Source: Methanoregulaceae archaeon PtaB.Bin056
Lineage (GTDB): Archaea; Halobacteriota; Methanomicrobia; Methanomicrobiales; Methanospirillaceae
Reading direction: 5' to 3'
Assembly (NCBI GenBank): GCA_002067095.1
Contig: MVQD01000035.1
Span: 1-64,000 of the forward strand
DNA length: 64,000 nucleotides
Part shown: positions 36,983 through 46,828 of the stretch, piece by piece
Position numbering within the stretch: position 1 is the stretch's first letter
Layout: each line of letters opens with the position of its first letter
Position numbers and translations under genes: made by a program
The notes under the pieces: generated by a model
What the model was told of the DNA's origin: nothing
Databases searched by the model: none
What the model saw: only the letters and a program-made list of their open reading frames with translations

Positions 36983-37633
36983 ATGAGAACGTGGATGGGA
37001 TTTCCTGCACTTGCCATCATCACGGTCCTCCTCCTCTCCCTGCCCGCACTCCCGGTTCTTGCGGGAAATACCCTCACCGTATCCGGTGAGATCGTCGGCA
37101 CGCCCGGCCCCCGGGCAGATTTCTCCGCAAGCCCTCTTGCAGGGAACCCTCCGCTCCTCGTGAAATTTTCCGACCGGTCGACCGGGACGGTCACCTCGTG
37201 GGCATGGGACTTCCAGAACGACGGGACAATCGACCGCCGGACCAGGAACCCATACTTCCTCTATACAAGGGCCGGGACGTACACCGTGAGCCTCACCGTT
37301 TCAGGTCCGGACGGCACCGACAGTGAAGTCAAGACGGGGTATATCACGGTTGGTTCGGGACCGACCGGGAAAAAACCCCTCGCCCTGTTCACGCAGGACA
37401 GATACTTCGGTATCACCCCCCTCACGGTGAAGTTCACCGACCGGTCGCGAGACAACCCGACGGAATATCTCTGGAACTTCGGGGACGGCGGCACATCGAC
37501 CGAGCAGAACCCTCAACACACCTACACCCTCGCAGGACTCCATACGGTCAGTCTCCGGGTCTCAAACGCGTACGGGAGCAGTACTGCGACGAGCATGGTG
37601 ATTGCGATTGACAACCTGTGGTGGAGACGGTAA
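36983..37633 (+). CDS. Secreted protein of two PKD domains
   Basis: This protein has 216 residues. The signal peptide ends LPVLAGN, then a short NTLTVSGEI strand shared with the four-PKD protein at 34518, and two PKD domains (~35-120 and ~128-205). The first has WAWDFQNDGTID; the second opens FTQDRYFGITPLTVKFTD and resembles the last PKD domain of the 1936-residue protein at 38171. No anchor. It is the last gene of the WxL-like cluster. Confidence 0.82.
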   Translation: MRTWMGFPALAIITVLLLSLPALPVLAGNTLTVSGEIVGTPGPRADFSASPLAGNPPLLVKFSDRSTGTVTSWAWDFQNDGTIDRRTRNPYFLYTRAGTYTVSLTVSGPDGTDSEVKTGYITVGSGPTGKKPLALFTQDRYFGITPLTVKFTDRSRDNPTEYLWNFGDGGTSTEQNPQHTYTLAGLHTVSLRVSNAYGSSTATSMVIAIDNLWWRR

Positions 37634-38170
37634 GCCAGGGAACCTGCCAGCCTCCATGGGATCACCCGCTGCCCGGGAGAGCACGCTTTCAACGGTGCCG
37701 CCAGAGTAGATACACCGTTTGCACTTTGAGGGCGCTCTTCTCTTCCCGGTCCCTCACGGAAGGGAGGGGTAAGGGAAGGAGCCGCCATAGGAATTGCCGC
37801 ATGGGTTCTGCCTTTTTGAGACCGAAAGGCGGCACTCCGGTGGGATAATATACACCTGACTCGGAGCCAACCGGGACCGGCCGTTATACATGAATTTAAT
37901 CTCACTTATTCATACGAGTAAAATTATCATTCACACTCGATGGAGCGTGAATGTCCCCTTTACCCCCCTCTCAATGCCTGTCCCTGCAGGAGATGAAAAA
38001 ATGATTAGCTCAACATTTTCTGAAGATGTCACGGAACAGGATCCGTGTCCTGACCCTCCTGGTTGCTTCAATTCGCTTTTCCAGTGTTCCCGATGGATAT
38101 CGCATCCGCTGATAATTATTAATAGTAGTGTATGAAATAATCAGATGTTCATTCGAAAGGTGGCAGCACG
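37634..38170 (+). promoter_or_regulatory. Gene-free stretch with the promoter of the 1936-residue surface protein
   Basis: No convincing gene is present in these 537 bases. The first ~240 are GC-rich; the rest are A/T-rich. A TATA-like run (ATAATTATTAATAG) lies at about 38110-38125, and AAAGGTGG at 38155-38162 is a good ribosome-binding site for the ATG at 38171. The short frames in it have poor coding character. Confidence 0.45.
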
Positions 38171-41100
38171 ATGAATGATAAGAGTACTCTATCTACCCAA
38201 TATGTGAGATCCCTCACCATCATACTCCTTCTCACCCTCTGCCTCGTTCCCTGCACTTCCGCAGACGGGTACGTAGGAGGGATCCCGCTCAGCACCGTCC
38301 AATCCGGCACCGTGTCCGGCGGGCTCTACGTCGATGCCGAAGTCCCCTCGTGGGGATCGACGGATGTCACAAAGACGTTTGCACCCATCCCATCTGTCGA
38401 TGACATCGAGTGGGCCCGGCTCTATGTCTCTGTCTATTGCGGGCACATGCAGAATAACTACCGCGGCACTGCGACCGTCTCGTTCGACGGTGTCGGTGAC
38501 GGCCTGTCGTGGATCGTGGTGGGCACCGAGGCCCTCGACACCCCTGGCGGCTACACATACCCGGGCGAGGGAGGCTCGGGGGCGGTAACGGTAAACGACC
38601 ACTGCAACAGGGTGACGAGCGACTACCTGATGTGGTACAATGTGACTCCCCTCATTGTCTCAAAGACCCCGAAGGCAAGGGTCGTGACCCAGAAGACCGA
38701 TGGAAGTTTCGACGGCCGGATCAAGATGATCACCCTCGTCGTCGCGTATAACGATGGCGACACTGACGAGGTATGCTACTGGGTGAACCAGGGGCATGAC
38801 GTGGATTCGTATTACGCGGACGACGCCGGCATGCCGTATACCGGCCAGACAATCTTCGACCTTTCTTCTGTCGCCGGCGATATCGATAACGCAACCCTTG
38901 TCGTCAACCACCTGGCAAGCAGCGACGGGACCTACGCCTGGAACGGCGACCCGATCCCGACCGACCCCTCCGGCGGGAACTCCCAGGGGGCATTCTTCGG
39001 GTACAACACCTGGGACCTGACTTCCGTGGTCATTCCCGGCGAGTCGAACGACCTCGCGTATAACCGGACCGGCCAGTTCTACAAGGTCCCACTCGCCGCC
39101 CTTTCGGTGGAGAAGTCATCCACGCCGCCCGGAGACCTCGAGGTCACGTTGGTGAACCCCGTGACCGGGAATGTCTTTGCAAAAGAGCCGAACACCGTCC
39201 GCATCACGGTGAAGAACAACGGTGCGGAGCAGTCCACTCCGACAGAGGTCCGTCTCACCGCATCGGACGGCTTTGACGGCCGCGGAAGCGTCCCCTCCAT
39301 CCCCTCCGGGCAGACGACGATCGTCTCCGTGACCGACACCACCGTGCGGAACCTCGCCGGCGGGACAGTGACGTACACCGCAGCAATCGACCCCGACAAC
39401 CTCGTCCCCGAGACAAACGAAGGGAACAACGTGAAGGACAGCACAGGAAAGACTGTCCGCTACAACGGCTACAAGGGAGCCCGCTACTGGGAAGGGAAAA
39501 GCGACCTGCTCACATCCCGGGCCTTCGATCTCCACGGCGGCCTCCTCTTCTCCCCGGGAGACAGCACGTACAGGGCCGGCGGCGTGGGAGGGTCGGGCTG
39601 GTCCTCCTACACGGTGACCTGGACCGGGACAGACCTCCCGCTCCCGCCCGGCGCAACGGTCCGGGAAGCGAGGCTGTATGCCCCCTATACCTGGGACGAT
39701 TCGCAGCAGGTCCCGGACCACTTCCACCTCACCTTCAACGGGAACGCAATGGCCCATGAGGCGCACTATACCGACCAGAGCAACTTCGGGGGCTATGCAA
39801 ACCACCTGTACGGCCTCCTTTCCTACAACGTGACCCAATGGTTTGACCCGGCAGGAAATACCGCACTGCTCACAAAGGACAACTCCAATACCAACTTCGC
39901 CATGTACGGGCTGACCCTTGCCGTCGTCTACGAGGACTCCTCTGCTTCCCGGAAACAGGTATTCCTTAACGAGGGCTTCGACATCCTTGGCGCGGACGAG
40001 ACCCAGTACGGCACCACGCCCGAGGAGGCCACCGCGTACCTCCCGTTCTCGGGGATGGCAATCTCCCCGGGGGACGCAGCCCACGCGTACCTGACCACCT
40101 TTGTCCCGTCCGGAAACGGTCCTGAAGGCGACCTCCTCTGGAACGACGTTACCATCGGGACAAACGTCTGGGACTACGGTCAGTCTTCGGGGACCCAGGT
40201 CGCGGTGGATACCCGGGACGTGAAGAGCTCCCTGCTCGCCTCCGGAAACGAGGCGGGAGTCCGGAGCACTGCAACAGGGGCGACCCCCCTGATGGCCGCC
40301 TCCCATGCATTCCTGGTCGTCGAGTATGCTGAAGCCGGCCCGATCGCGGACTTTTCCGCGAACACCACGTCTGGGACTGCACCCCTCACGGTCGAATTCA
40401 CGGACCAGTCTTCGGGAACGGTCACCGCGTATGCCTGGGACTTCCAGGACGACGGGGTCATTGACAGCACCGACCAGAACCCGACCTACACCTACACCGC
40501 TGCCGGCACCTTCACGGTGAACCTCACGGTCAGTGGACCGGGCGGGTCTGCAAGCGAAGTCAAGACCGACTTCATTACCGCGACCGGGCCTTCTTACCCG
40601 GACCTCGTCATCACCCAGATTACCACAAATGGAAACGAGCTCTTCGCGCATGAATACAATACCATCAACGCCACGGTGAGAAACAACGGAACGGCAGCGG
40701 CAGGACCGTTTACCGTCCGGATCGACGCAGAGGGGGCGGTGTATGACACCATCGTCCCGGGCCTTGACCCCGGGGCACAGCAGGAAGTGCAGGCGACCGA
40801 CACCACGCTCCGGACCGCAGGCGATCTTATCACCATCACCGCGACCGCGGATCCCGACCTTGCAGTCGTGGAATCCGACGAGACCAACAACGCACTCTCC
40901 CTCACGAAGACCGTGGTGAACAACGGGTACAAGGGGAAGCGCTGGACCGACGGGTCCGACCTTGAGACCGTCGCGACCTTTGCTGGTCGCTACGAGGTCG
41001 TGTACTCTGCCGGGGACTCTGCCTACCGGAGTGCAAAGTGGCTCTCTGCGACCGTCAACTGGACGGCCGCAGACCTGCCGGTCCCGGCCGGGGCGACCAT

Positions 41101-43981
41101 AATCGACGCCCGGCTCTACCAGGCATATTCCTACAACAAGATGGGCACAGACCCCGCGTTTGCCGCATCCTTCAACGGTAATACGGTGTCACCCGCGGCA
41201 ACCTACATGGACATCAAGGGATACGGCTCCTACAATTACCCCTATGGCCTCTACGTGTATGATGTGACCGACCTCTTCGACACTGAAGGAAACACTCTCG
41301 TCCTGACCCCTGAAGGGACCCCCGGGACAACGAACGACTACGCACTCTACGGCGCATACCTGGTGGTCACCTACGGCGACCGTGCCGCGACAGAGAAGCA
41401 GATCTGGATCAACGAAGAGTTCGACATGCTGTATTCCGGGTCCGCCCGATCGGTGACTTCTGACGAGGGGACCGCGTACGCGGTCTTTGCTGGCGTCGAC
41501 ACGGCCGGCATGGCCGGTGCAGAGGCGGTCGCGGTCCTCGCAAGCGCCGGGGACGCAGGCAAGAGCAGGTTCTTCTTCAATGAGGACGAGTACACCGGCT
41601 TCTGGGCAGACTACCTTGCAACCCCGCAGATAGGGTTCTCGGTCTACGACGTGACCGGCGCTATTTCGAGCGGCGGTAACACCGCCCGTCTCCAGAGCTA
41701 CGACTCAGGGAGCGGCGGCGACAACATGTACGCCATGACCACCATCCTGATCGTGGAAAAGACCGAGCCCGGCATCATTGCCGACTTCAACGCGACCCCG
41801 CGCTCCGGCGCAGCCCCGCTCGAGGTCGCATTCACTGACGAGTCCTCGGGAACGGTCACCGCGTATGCCTGGGACTTCCAGGACGACGGGGTCATTGACA
41901 GCACCGACCAGAACCCGACCTACACCTACACCGCTGCCGGCACCTTCACGGTGAACCTCACGGTCAGTGGGCCGGGCGGGTCTGCAAGCGAGGTGAAGAC
42001 CAATTACATCACCGCAACCGGGCCTTCCCACCCGGACCTCGTCATCACCCAGATTACCACCAATGGAAACGAGCTCTTCGCGCACGAGTCAAATACCATC
42101 AACGCGACGGTGAGAAACAACGGAACGGCAGCGGCTGGGCCATTCACCGTCCGGATCGACGCGGAGGGGGCGGTGTATCACACCATCGTCCCGGGCCTTG
42201 ACCCCGGGGCACAGCAGGAAGTCCAGGCGACCGACACCACGCTCCGGACCGCGGGCGATCTCGTCACCATCACCGCAACCGCGGATCCCGACCTTGAAGT
42301 CGTGGAATCCAACGAGACCAACAATGCTCTCTCCCTCACGAAGACCGTGATGAACAACGGGTACAAGGGGAAACGCTGGACCGATGGGTCTGACCTTGGG
42401 ACCGTCGCGACCTTCGAAGGGAGAGGAGGACTGGCATACTCGACCGGCGATGCCTCATACCGGGCGGCGGGATGGAGTACTGCGACCACGAACTGGACCG
42501 CATCAGACCTGCCCATCCCCGGGACTGCGACAATCCTCCATGCCCGGCTCTACCAGGGATACACCTACGACCAGACCCCGGGGGGAAGCCCCGTATGGAC
42601 ACTGCAGTTCAACGGCCAGGAAGTGACCCCTGTTGCCACCTACACTGACCGGAAAGGATACGGCAGCTACAACAACCCCTCCGGTCTCCTTGTCTACAAC
42701 GTGACCGATCTCTTCGATAAGGCAGGAAACACGCTCACGGTCACCCCGGGGGCCGGGAACAACAACGGTCTCTACGGCAGCATCCTCGTCGTTGTCTACC
42801 AGGATAGCAGTGAACCGGTCAGGAAGATCACCATCAACGAGGAGTGCGACATGCTCTACGCGGGTGCGGCCCGGTTCGCATCCGACGAGGAGGCGACTGC
42901 CTATGCGCCGTTTGGAGGCGCGGCGATATCCGACCTGGAAGAAGCGAGCGTCCTTTCCATCCTCTTCTCTGCAAACGAGGCAGGAAAGAGCGCGTTCATC
43001 TTCAACGGCCAGGACTACGGCGACTTCTCGTCAGGGTACCTGGCAGGGCCGCAGGTGACGCTCAAGGAGTTCGACGTGACCGACGAGGTCGCCGCTGGAG
43101 AGAACACTGCGCTGTTCCGCAGTGTTGCGGTGGGTGCGAGTGGTGACAACATGGTCGCCGCAGGCGCCATATTCGTGACAGAATACACCGAGGCCCCACC
43201 GGTTGCCGCGTTCTCTGCCAGCCCCACCTCAGGTACTGCCCCTCTCCAGGTGCAGTTCACTGACCAGTCGACAGGGACCGTCACCGAATGGGTGTGGGAG
43301 TCCCGCCCCGAGAGGGGGGTATGGGCACAGTTCTCGACAGCACCCAATCCTTCGTATACGTTCACCAGTACCGGGACCTACGACATCCGGCTCACCGTCC
43401 GCGGGCCGGGCGGGGAATCAACCGAGGAGAAAGCAGGGTATATTTCGGTGCTCTCTCCGGGCGGCCTGCGTGCGGACTTCTCCGCGACCCCTACCTCAGG
43501 GGGTGCTCCGCTCTCTGTCAGGTTCACTGACCAGTCGACGGGAACCGTCACCCTTCGGACCTGGGACTTCAATAACGATGGAAAGTGGGACAGCATATCC
43601 AAAAACCCCACCTACAGGTACTGGAACCCCGGCGTCTACACGGTGCGGCTCGGCGTGAGCGGCCCCGATGGATCCGACGAGACGACCAGGCAGGATTACA
43701 TCACCGTGACCGCGCCTCCAAAGCCGCCGGTGGCACGGTTCACGCAGGACACGAAGTTTGGGAATGCACCGCTCACGGTCCGGTTCACTGACCTCTCGAC
43801 AGGGTCTCCCGAGTCCTACCTCTGGACGTTTGGTGACGGGGGGTCCTCGACAGACAAAAACCCCGTCCACACCTACCAGGCGCCCGGGCTGTACCGGCTC
43901 ACCCTGCGGGTCGAGAACGAGGGCGGAAGCTCCACCGCGAGCGGGTTTGTCTACGTGATACGGGCCATCAGGCCATACTAA
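38171..43981 (+). CDS. Giant modular DUF3344/CARDB/PKD surface protein
   Basis: This secreted protein has 1936 residues; the signal peptide ends PCTSADGY. Domains in order: DUF3344 (~33-310, YVGGIPLSTVQSGTVSGGLY), CARDB (~322-425), DUF3344 (~430-720), PKD (~725-805), CARDB (~810-915), DUF3344 (~917-1195), PKD (~1201-1280), CARDB (~1288-1390), DUF3344 (~1395-1665) and three PKD domains (~1676-1930). The PKD-CARDB-DUF3344 unit occurs twice in tandem with nearly identical PKD-CARDB DNA. Unlike the proteins at 27498 and 30928 it ends in PKD, not a WxL-like domain, and has no membrane anchor. Function unknown; probably a surface adhesin or sheath component. Confidence 0.85.
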   Translation: MNDKSTLSTQYVRSLTIILLLTLCLVPCTSADGYVGGIPLSTVQSGTVSGGLYVDAEVPSWGSTDVTKTFAPIPSVDDIEWARLYVSVYCGHMQNNYRGTATVSFDGVGDGLSWIVVGTEALDTPGGYTYPGEGGSGAVTVNDHCNRVTSDYLMWYNVTPLIVSKTPKARVVTQKTDGSFDGRIKMITLVVAYNDGDTDEVCYWVNQGHDVDSYYADDAGMPYTGQTIFDLSSVAGDIDNATLVVNHLASSDGTYAWNGDPIPTDPSGGNSQGAFFGYNTWDLTSVVIPGESNDLAYNRTGQFYKVPLAALSVEKSSTPPGDLEVTLVNPVTGNVFAKEPNTVRITVKNNGAEQSTPTEVRLTASDGFDGRGSVPSIPSGQTTIVSVTDTTVRNLAGGTVTYTAAIDPDNLVPETNEGNNVKDSTGKTVRYNGYKGARYWEGKSDLLTSRAFDLHGGLLFSPGDSTYRAGGVGGSGWSSYTVTWTGTDLPLPPGATVREARLYAPYTWDDSQQVPDHFHLTFNGNAMAHEAHYTDQSNFGGYANHLYGLLSYNVTQWFDPAGNTALLTKDNSNTNFAMYGLTLAVVYEDSSASRKQVFLNEGFDILGADETQYGTTPEEATAYLPFSGMAISPGDAAHAYLTTFVPSGNGPEGDLLWNDVTIGTNVWDYGQSSGTQVAVDTRDVKSSLLASGNEAGVRSTATGATPLMAASHAFLVVEYAEAGPIADFSANTTSGTAPLTVEFTDQSSGTVTAYAWDFQDDGVIDSTDQNPTYTYTAAGTFTVNLTVSGPGGSASEVKTDFITATGPSYPDLVITQITTNGNELFAHEYNTINATVRNNGTAAAGPFTVRIDAEGAVYDTIVPGLDPGAQQEVQATDTTLRTAGDLITITATADPDLAVVESDETNNALSLTKTVVNNGYKGKRWTDGSDLETVATFAGRYEVVYSAGDSAYRSAKWLSATVNWTAADLPVPAGATIIDARLYQAYSYNKMGTDPAFAASFNGNTVSPAATYMDIKGYGSYNYPYGLYVYDVTDLFDTEGNTLVLTPEGTPGTTNDYALYGAYLVVTYGDRAATEKQIWINEEFDMLYSGSARSVTSDEGTAYAVFAGVDTAGMAGAEAVAVLASAGDAGKSRFFFNEDEYTGFWADYLATPQIGFSVYDVTGAISSGGNTARLQSYDSGSGGDNMYAMTTILIVEKTEPGIIADFNATPRSGAAPLEVAFTDESSGTVTAYAWDFQDDGVIDSTDQNPTYTYTAAGTFTVNLTVSGPGGSASEVKTNYITATGPSHPDLVITQITTNGNELFAHESNTINATVRNNGTAAAGPFTVRIDAEGAVYHTIVPGLDPGAQQEVQATDTTLRTAGDLVTITATADPDLEVVESNETNNALSLTKTVMNNGYKGKRWTDGSDLGTVATFEGRGGLAYSTGDASYRAAGWSTATTNWTASDLPIPGTATILHARLYQGYTYDQTPGGSPVWTLQFNGQEVTPVATYTDRKGYGSYNNPSGLLVYNVTDLFDKAGNTLTVTPGAGNNNGLYGSILVVVYQDSSEPVRKITINEECDMLYAGAARFASDEEATAYAPFGGAAISDLEEASVLSILFSANEAGKSAFIFNGQDYGDFSSGYLAGPQVTLKEFDVTDEVAAGENTALFRSVAVGASGDNMVAAGAIFVTEYTEAPPVAAFSASPTSGTAPLQVQFTDQSTGTVTEWVWESRPERGVWAQFSTAPNPSYTFTSTGTYDIRLTVRGPGGESTEEKAGYISVLSPGGLRADFSATPTSGGAPLSVRFTDQSTGTVTLRTWDFNNDGKWDSISKNPTYRYWNPGVYTVRLGVSGPDGSDETTRQDYITVTAPPKPPVARFTQDTKFGNAPLTVRFTDLSTGSPESYLWTFGDGGSSTDKNPVHTYQAPGLYRLTLRVENEGGSSTASGFVYVIRAIRPY
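40412..40980 (+). repeat. Intragenic repeat, copy 1 (PKD-CARDB part)
   Basis: This ~569-base segment matches 41846-42414 with an offset of 1434 bases (478 codons, in frame), differing at only a few dozen positions by eye. It covers the end of a PKD domain, the CARDB domain and the start of DUF3344. The rest of the DUF3344 modules that follow has diverged much more. Confidence 0.85.
41846..42414 (+). repeat. Intragenic repeat, copy 2 (PKD-CARDB part)
   Basis: Second copy of the segment at 40412-40980. The strong DNA identity, including synonymous positions, points to recent duplication or ongoing gene conversion. Confidence 0.85.
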
Positions 43982-44496
43982 ATCCTTTTTTCGCCGCATT
44001 CACACCGCACGGTGTACAGTCCGCCTCTCCTGCCCGCTTCACCCCTCTCATCACCCACCCTGAGGTTCCAGTTACAAATAATTAGGAATAAATGCTACCA
44101 AAATAAAAATTTTTAATACCAATGGGAAAGAGTAATGATCTGGCAGAGATCCCTCGTTGGGTCTGCTGTCACCGGTACTGCAACACCGGTTGCGTGGGTC
44201 CACGCATACAAGGCCCACGGTATCATCATACTATCAGGAGAGACATGGTCACCTGGGGCAGCACACTTCCGACTTTCCCTCGAATCTATCAGGGGGCGGG
44301 CAGCATACGGCATACCACTGAGGAGGATGGCATGCCAGGGGGGTCTGCCCGGTCACCACTTCCCCATTTTATTCCAAAATGCGATGCCGGGAGAGGGCAT
44401 CCACCCTATGAAGGACTTTATACTTCCGCACACCGCGGAAGAATGCAAAAAGCCGGGTCCCTGCTGCCCCGTGACCATGGAACCTGGGTGACCTGA
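43982..44496. other. Intergenic stretch without a supported gene
   Basis: It follows the stop of the giant surface protein. A T-run at 43985-43991 could end that transcript, and an A/T-rich patch at 44075-44120 looks like a promoter. Open frames here on both strands overlap each other and none has convincing coding features. Confidence 0.4.
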
Positions 44497-44646
44497 ATGC
44501 CGCTCGTTATCCCGGTATTCAGGGTCTCTCACCGGACCAGGTTCAGGATACGGCAGATCGAGTGCTGCGACTGGGGGGATTTCGGCACAGTCGATCTCTC
44601 CCGCCAGGAAGAGAGGCTGCTTGGTTCCATTCCGAGATACCAGTAA
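44497..44646 (+). CDS. Possible 49-residue small protein
   Basis: A short frame from ATG at 44497 to TAA at 44644-44646. GGTGA lies five bases before the ATG. The product is Arg-rich at the start (RTRFRIRQIECCDW) with a vicinal Cys pair and ends RLLGSIPRYQ. It resembles real protein more than the overlapping frames do, but I recognise no family. It converges with the chelatase motor gene, whose stop lies 30 bases away. Confidence 0.3.
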   Translation: MPLVIPVFRVSHRTRFRIRQIECCDWGDFGTVDLSRQEERLLGSIPRYQ

Positions 44647-44676
44647 AACGGTTCTTAATCGTCCTGACATCCACGG

Positions 44677-46719
44677 TCAGGAAAAGACCCTGGCGAATTC
44701 GTTCCGGGCGATGTCACCGACGACCCCTGCTTTCAGGTCGCTGACGGCGTAATACCTGCCACAGGACTCTTCTGCGATGTCCCTGCAGTAGCCAAGCTGC
44801 ATCTTTAAAAACCCAGACCCTGTCTCCTCTGTGTCGATCACCACCGTGTGGATGCCACGGGAGCGGAGTGCCTGGGCAGCGCTGCGGATCTCGGCCCGGA
44901 TATCCCCGCCCCGGGAGACATTGGCACGGCCGTCGGAGATCAGCACCAGCACCGGGACCGCTTCACCGTTCTTCCGCTGTTCGCGGTCAAGCACTTCGAT
45001 TGCTTTCCATATGCCTTCTGCGAGCGGGGTCTTTCCCCCGGTTGGGAGGTCAGCAAGGCTCTTTTTTGCAAGGTCGACACTGTGGGAGAGCGGCAGCAGC
45101 ACATCTGCACGGTCCGCACGGAATGCCACCATCCCGATCCGGTCGCGGTGCTGGTACGAGTCAAGGAGAAGCGAGAGGATTGCACCCTTTGCCGCCTCCA
45201 TCCTCTTCATCGCACCCATGGAGCCGCTCGCGTCCACCAGGAAGACGCAGGACGCCGAGACCTTCCCCACCCTGACACGCTCACGGATATCATCTTCACT
45301 GATGGAGACCGCGAGCGCCCCCCTGGACCTGACCGCCTGGTAGGGGGCGGCAGCCCTGATCGTGGCATCCAGGGCAAGGTCATTTGTCCCGCATGGCATC
45401 CGCGAGGTGATGGGTGAGCCCATCTTTCCCGAGGAGTATGTCTCGATCCGCCTCCCGTTCAACCGCTTCCTCTGTTCCCGGTCCCGGTCACCCGCGAGGA
45501 AGACCCTGCGGGTGTCTATCGGGTCGCCAATGCCTAAGACCCTCTCCTGGGCGGGGCTCTCCTTCTTCTGGGGTGAATTCCTCTGCTCTTCCCCTCCTGT
45601 AACAGGAGGTGCAGGATGAGGGTCCTCTTCCCTCTCCATCTCGGACTGTTCAGGGGGCTCCTTCTGTTCCTGCCGCTGTTCCGCGTTCTTCATCGCGGAG
45701 TCGAGCCGGTCGGGGTCGAGCCTCGGCTCCTCGAAGGGCTTTCGCCGCATCCGGTGAGGGAGTGCAAGCTCCATCGCCTCCCTCACGTCATCGAGTGTGA
45801 CTTCGCATCTCCCGTCGAGGGCTGCGAGAGTCCTTGCCGTCCTCGCGACAGCGATCTCTGCCCTGTGCGTCTTCACCCCGAGTTCCACGCAGGCGTTCAC
45901 GAGCGCCCGGAGGATATCCTCAGGGACTGTGACAGTGGGCAGGATTTCCCTCGCCTGTATGATAGTGTTCCGGAGTGCCTCCTGCCGGTTATCGAACCCC
46001 TGGGAGAACCCTGCAGGGTCGATATCGAATGCCTCTGCATTCCGGACGATCTCCATCCGCATCTCCGGGTCCTCCAGTGCCTCGACCGAGACCTGGAGCC
46101 CAAACCGGTCCAGGAGCTGGGGCCGGATCTCCCCTTCCTCGGGGTTCATCGTCCCGATGAGGATGAAACGGGCCGGGTGGGAGAACGAGATCCCTTCCCT
46201 CTCGACAACGTTCACACCGAGGGCCGCCGAGTCAAGGAGGACATCGGCTATATGGTCGTCGAGCAGGTTCACCTCGTCGATATAGAGAATTCCCCTGTTC
46301 ACTGCCGCAAGGATCCCTGGCTCAATGGCCTTTTTCCCTTCCTTGATCGCTTGCTCGATATCAATGGTCCCCACCAGGCGGTCCTCGGTGACCCCAAGGG
46401 GGAGGTCGACCACCTTGACCCTCCTCGTGATATGTTCCAGGGGAATGCCATTAACAACCTTCTCTGCGCAGTGCTCGCACATCTCCCTTTCGTCACGGGG
46501 ATTGCACTGGAACGGGCACCCCTTCACGACCTCTATTTCCGGGAGGAGTTCTACGAGTGCCCGGACGGCGGTGGACTTCGCGGTCCCCTTCTCGCCGCGG
46601 ACCAGCACGCCGCCGATGCGGGGGTTGACCGCGTTCAGGAGGAGGGCCTTCTTCATCTTCTCCTGGCCGACGATGGCGGTGAACGGGAGGATGGTGCGGC
46701 GGGGGGAAAAAGTAGTCAT
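44677..46719 (-). CDS. ChlI/ChlD-type AAA+ and VWA metal-chelatase motor protein
   Basis: This cytoplasmic protein has 680 residues. An N-terminal AAA+ domain (~1-340) has Walker [10 protein letters not shown], Walker [13 protein letters not shown], the LLDRFGLQV sensor region and a cysteine pair set, GCPFQCNP and CEHCAEK. A charged Glu/Pro/Gln linker (~350-420) leads to a VWA domain (~490-680) with intact MIDAS DASGSMG. It thus combines the I and D subunits of magnesium chelatase in one chain, as in many archaea. It would power a large CobN/BchH-type subunit, for which CobN at 8836 is the only candidate in the window. No other chelatase gene adjoins it. Confidence 0.88.
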   Translation of the reverse strand: MTTFSPRRTILPFTAIVGQEKMKKALLLNAVNPRIGGVLVRGEKGTAKSTAVRALVELLPEIEVVKGCPFQCNPRDEREMCEHCAEKVVNGIPLEHITRRVKVVDLPLGVTEDRLVGTIDIEQAIKEGKKAIEPGILAAVNRGILYIDEVNLLDDHIADVLLDSAALGVNVVEREGISFSHPARFILIGTMNPEEGEIRPQLLDRFGLQVSVEALEDPEMRMEIVRNAEAFDIDPAGFSQGFDNRQEALRNTIIQAREILPTVTVPEDILRALVNACVELGVKTHRAEIAVARTARTLAALDGRCEVTLDDVREAMELALPHRMRRKPFEEPRLDPDRLDSAMKNAEQRQEQKEPPEQSEMEREEDPHPAPPVTGGEEQRNSPQKKESPAQERVLGIGDPIDTRRVFLAGDRDREQRKRLNGRRIETYSSGKMGSPITSRMPCGTNDLALDATIRAAAPYQAVRSRGALAVSISEDDIRERVRVGKVSASCVFLVDASGSMGAMKRMEAAKGAILSLLLDSYQHRDRIGMVAFRADRADVLLPLSHSVDLAKKSLADLPTGGKTPLAEGIWKAIEVLDREQRKNGEAVPVLVLISDGRANVSRGGDIRAEIRSAAQALRSRGIHTVVIDTEETGSGFLKMQLGYCRDIAEESCGRYYAVSDLKAGVVGDIARNEFARVFS

Positions 46720-46828
46720 AATTTTCTTTTAATATGTTACCCAAGCTACAAAAAGATATTTTCGTTTTAAAATATTTGCCGTATCTGGAGAAAGGTATAA
46801 TTATATTGAGAATAAATAGTCCAGATTA

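Noticed and set aside
37890-38135. Plus-strand frame of 81 residues before the giant surface gene
   Set aside because: It covers the promoter region, has poor codon character and no ribosome-binding site.
39116-40651. 511-residue minus-strand frame opposite the giant surface protein
   Set aside because: Composition is that of a complementary frame, and the plus strand has clear DUF3344 and CARDB motifs here.
44122-44491. Two overlapping plus-strand frames of ~120 residues
   Set aside because: They overlap in different frames, neither has a convincing ribosome-binding site or protein-like pattern, and they cover an A/T-rich promoter-like patch.
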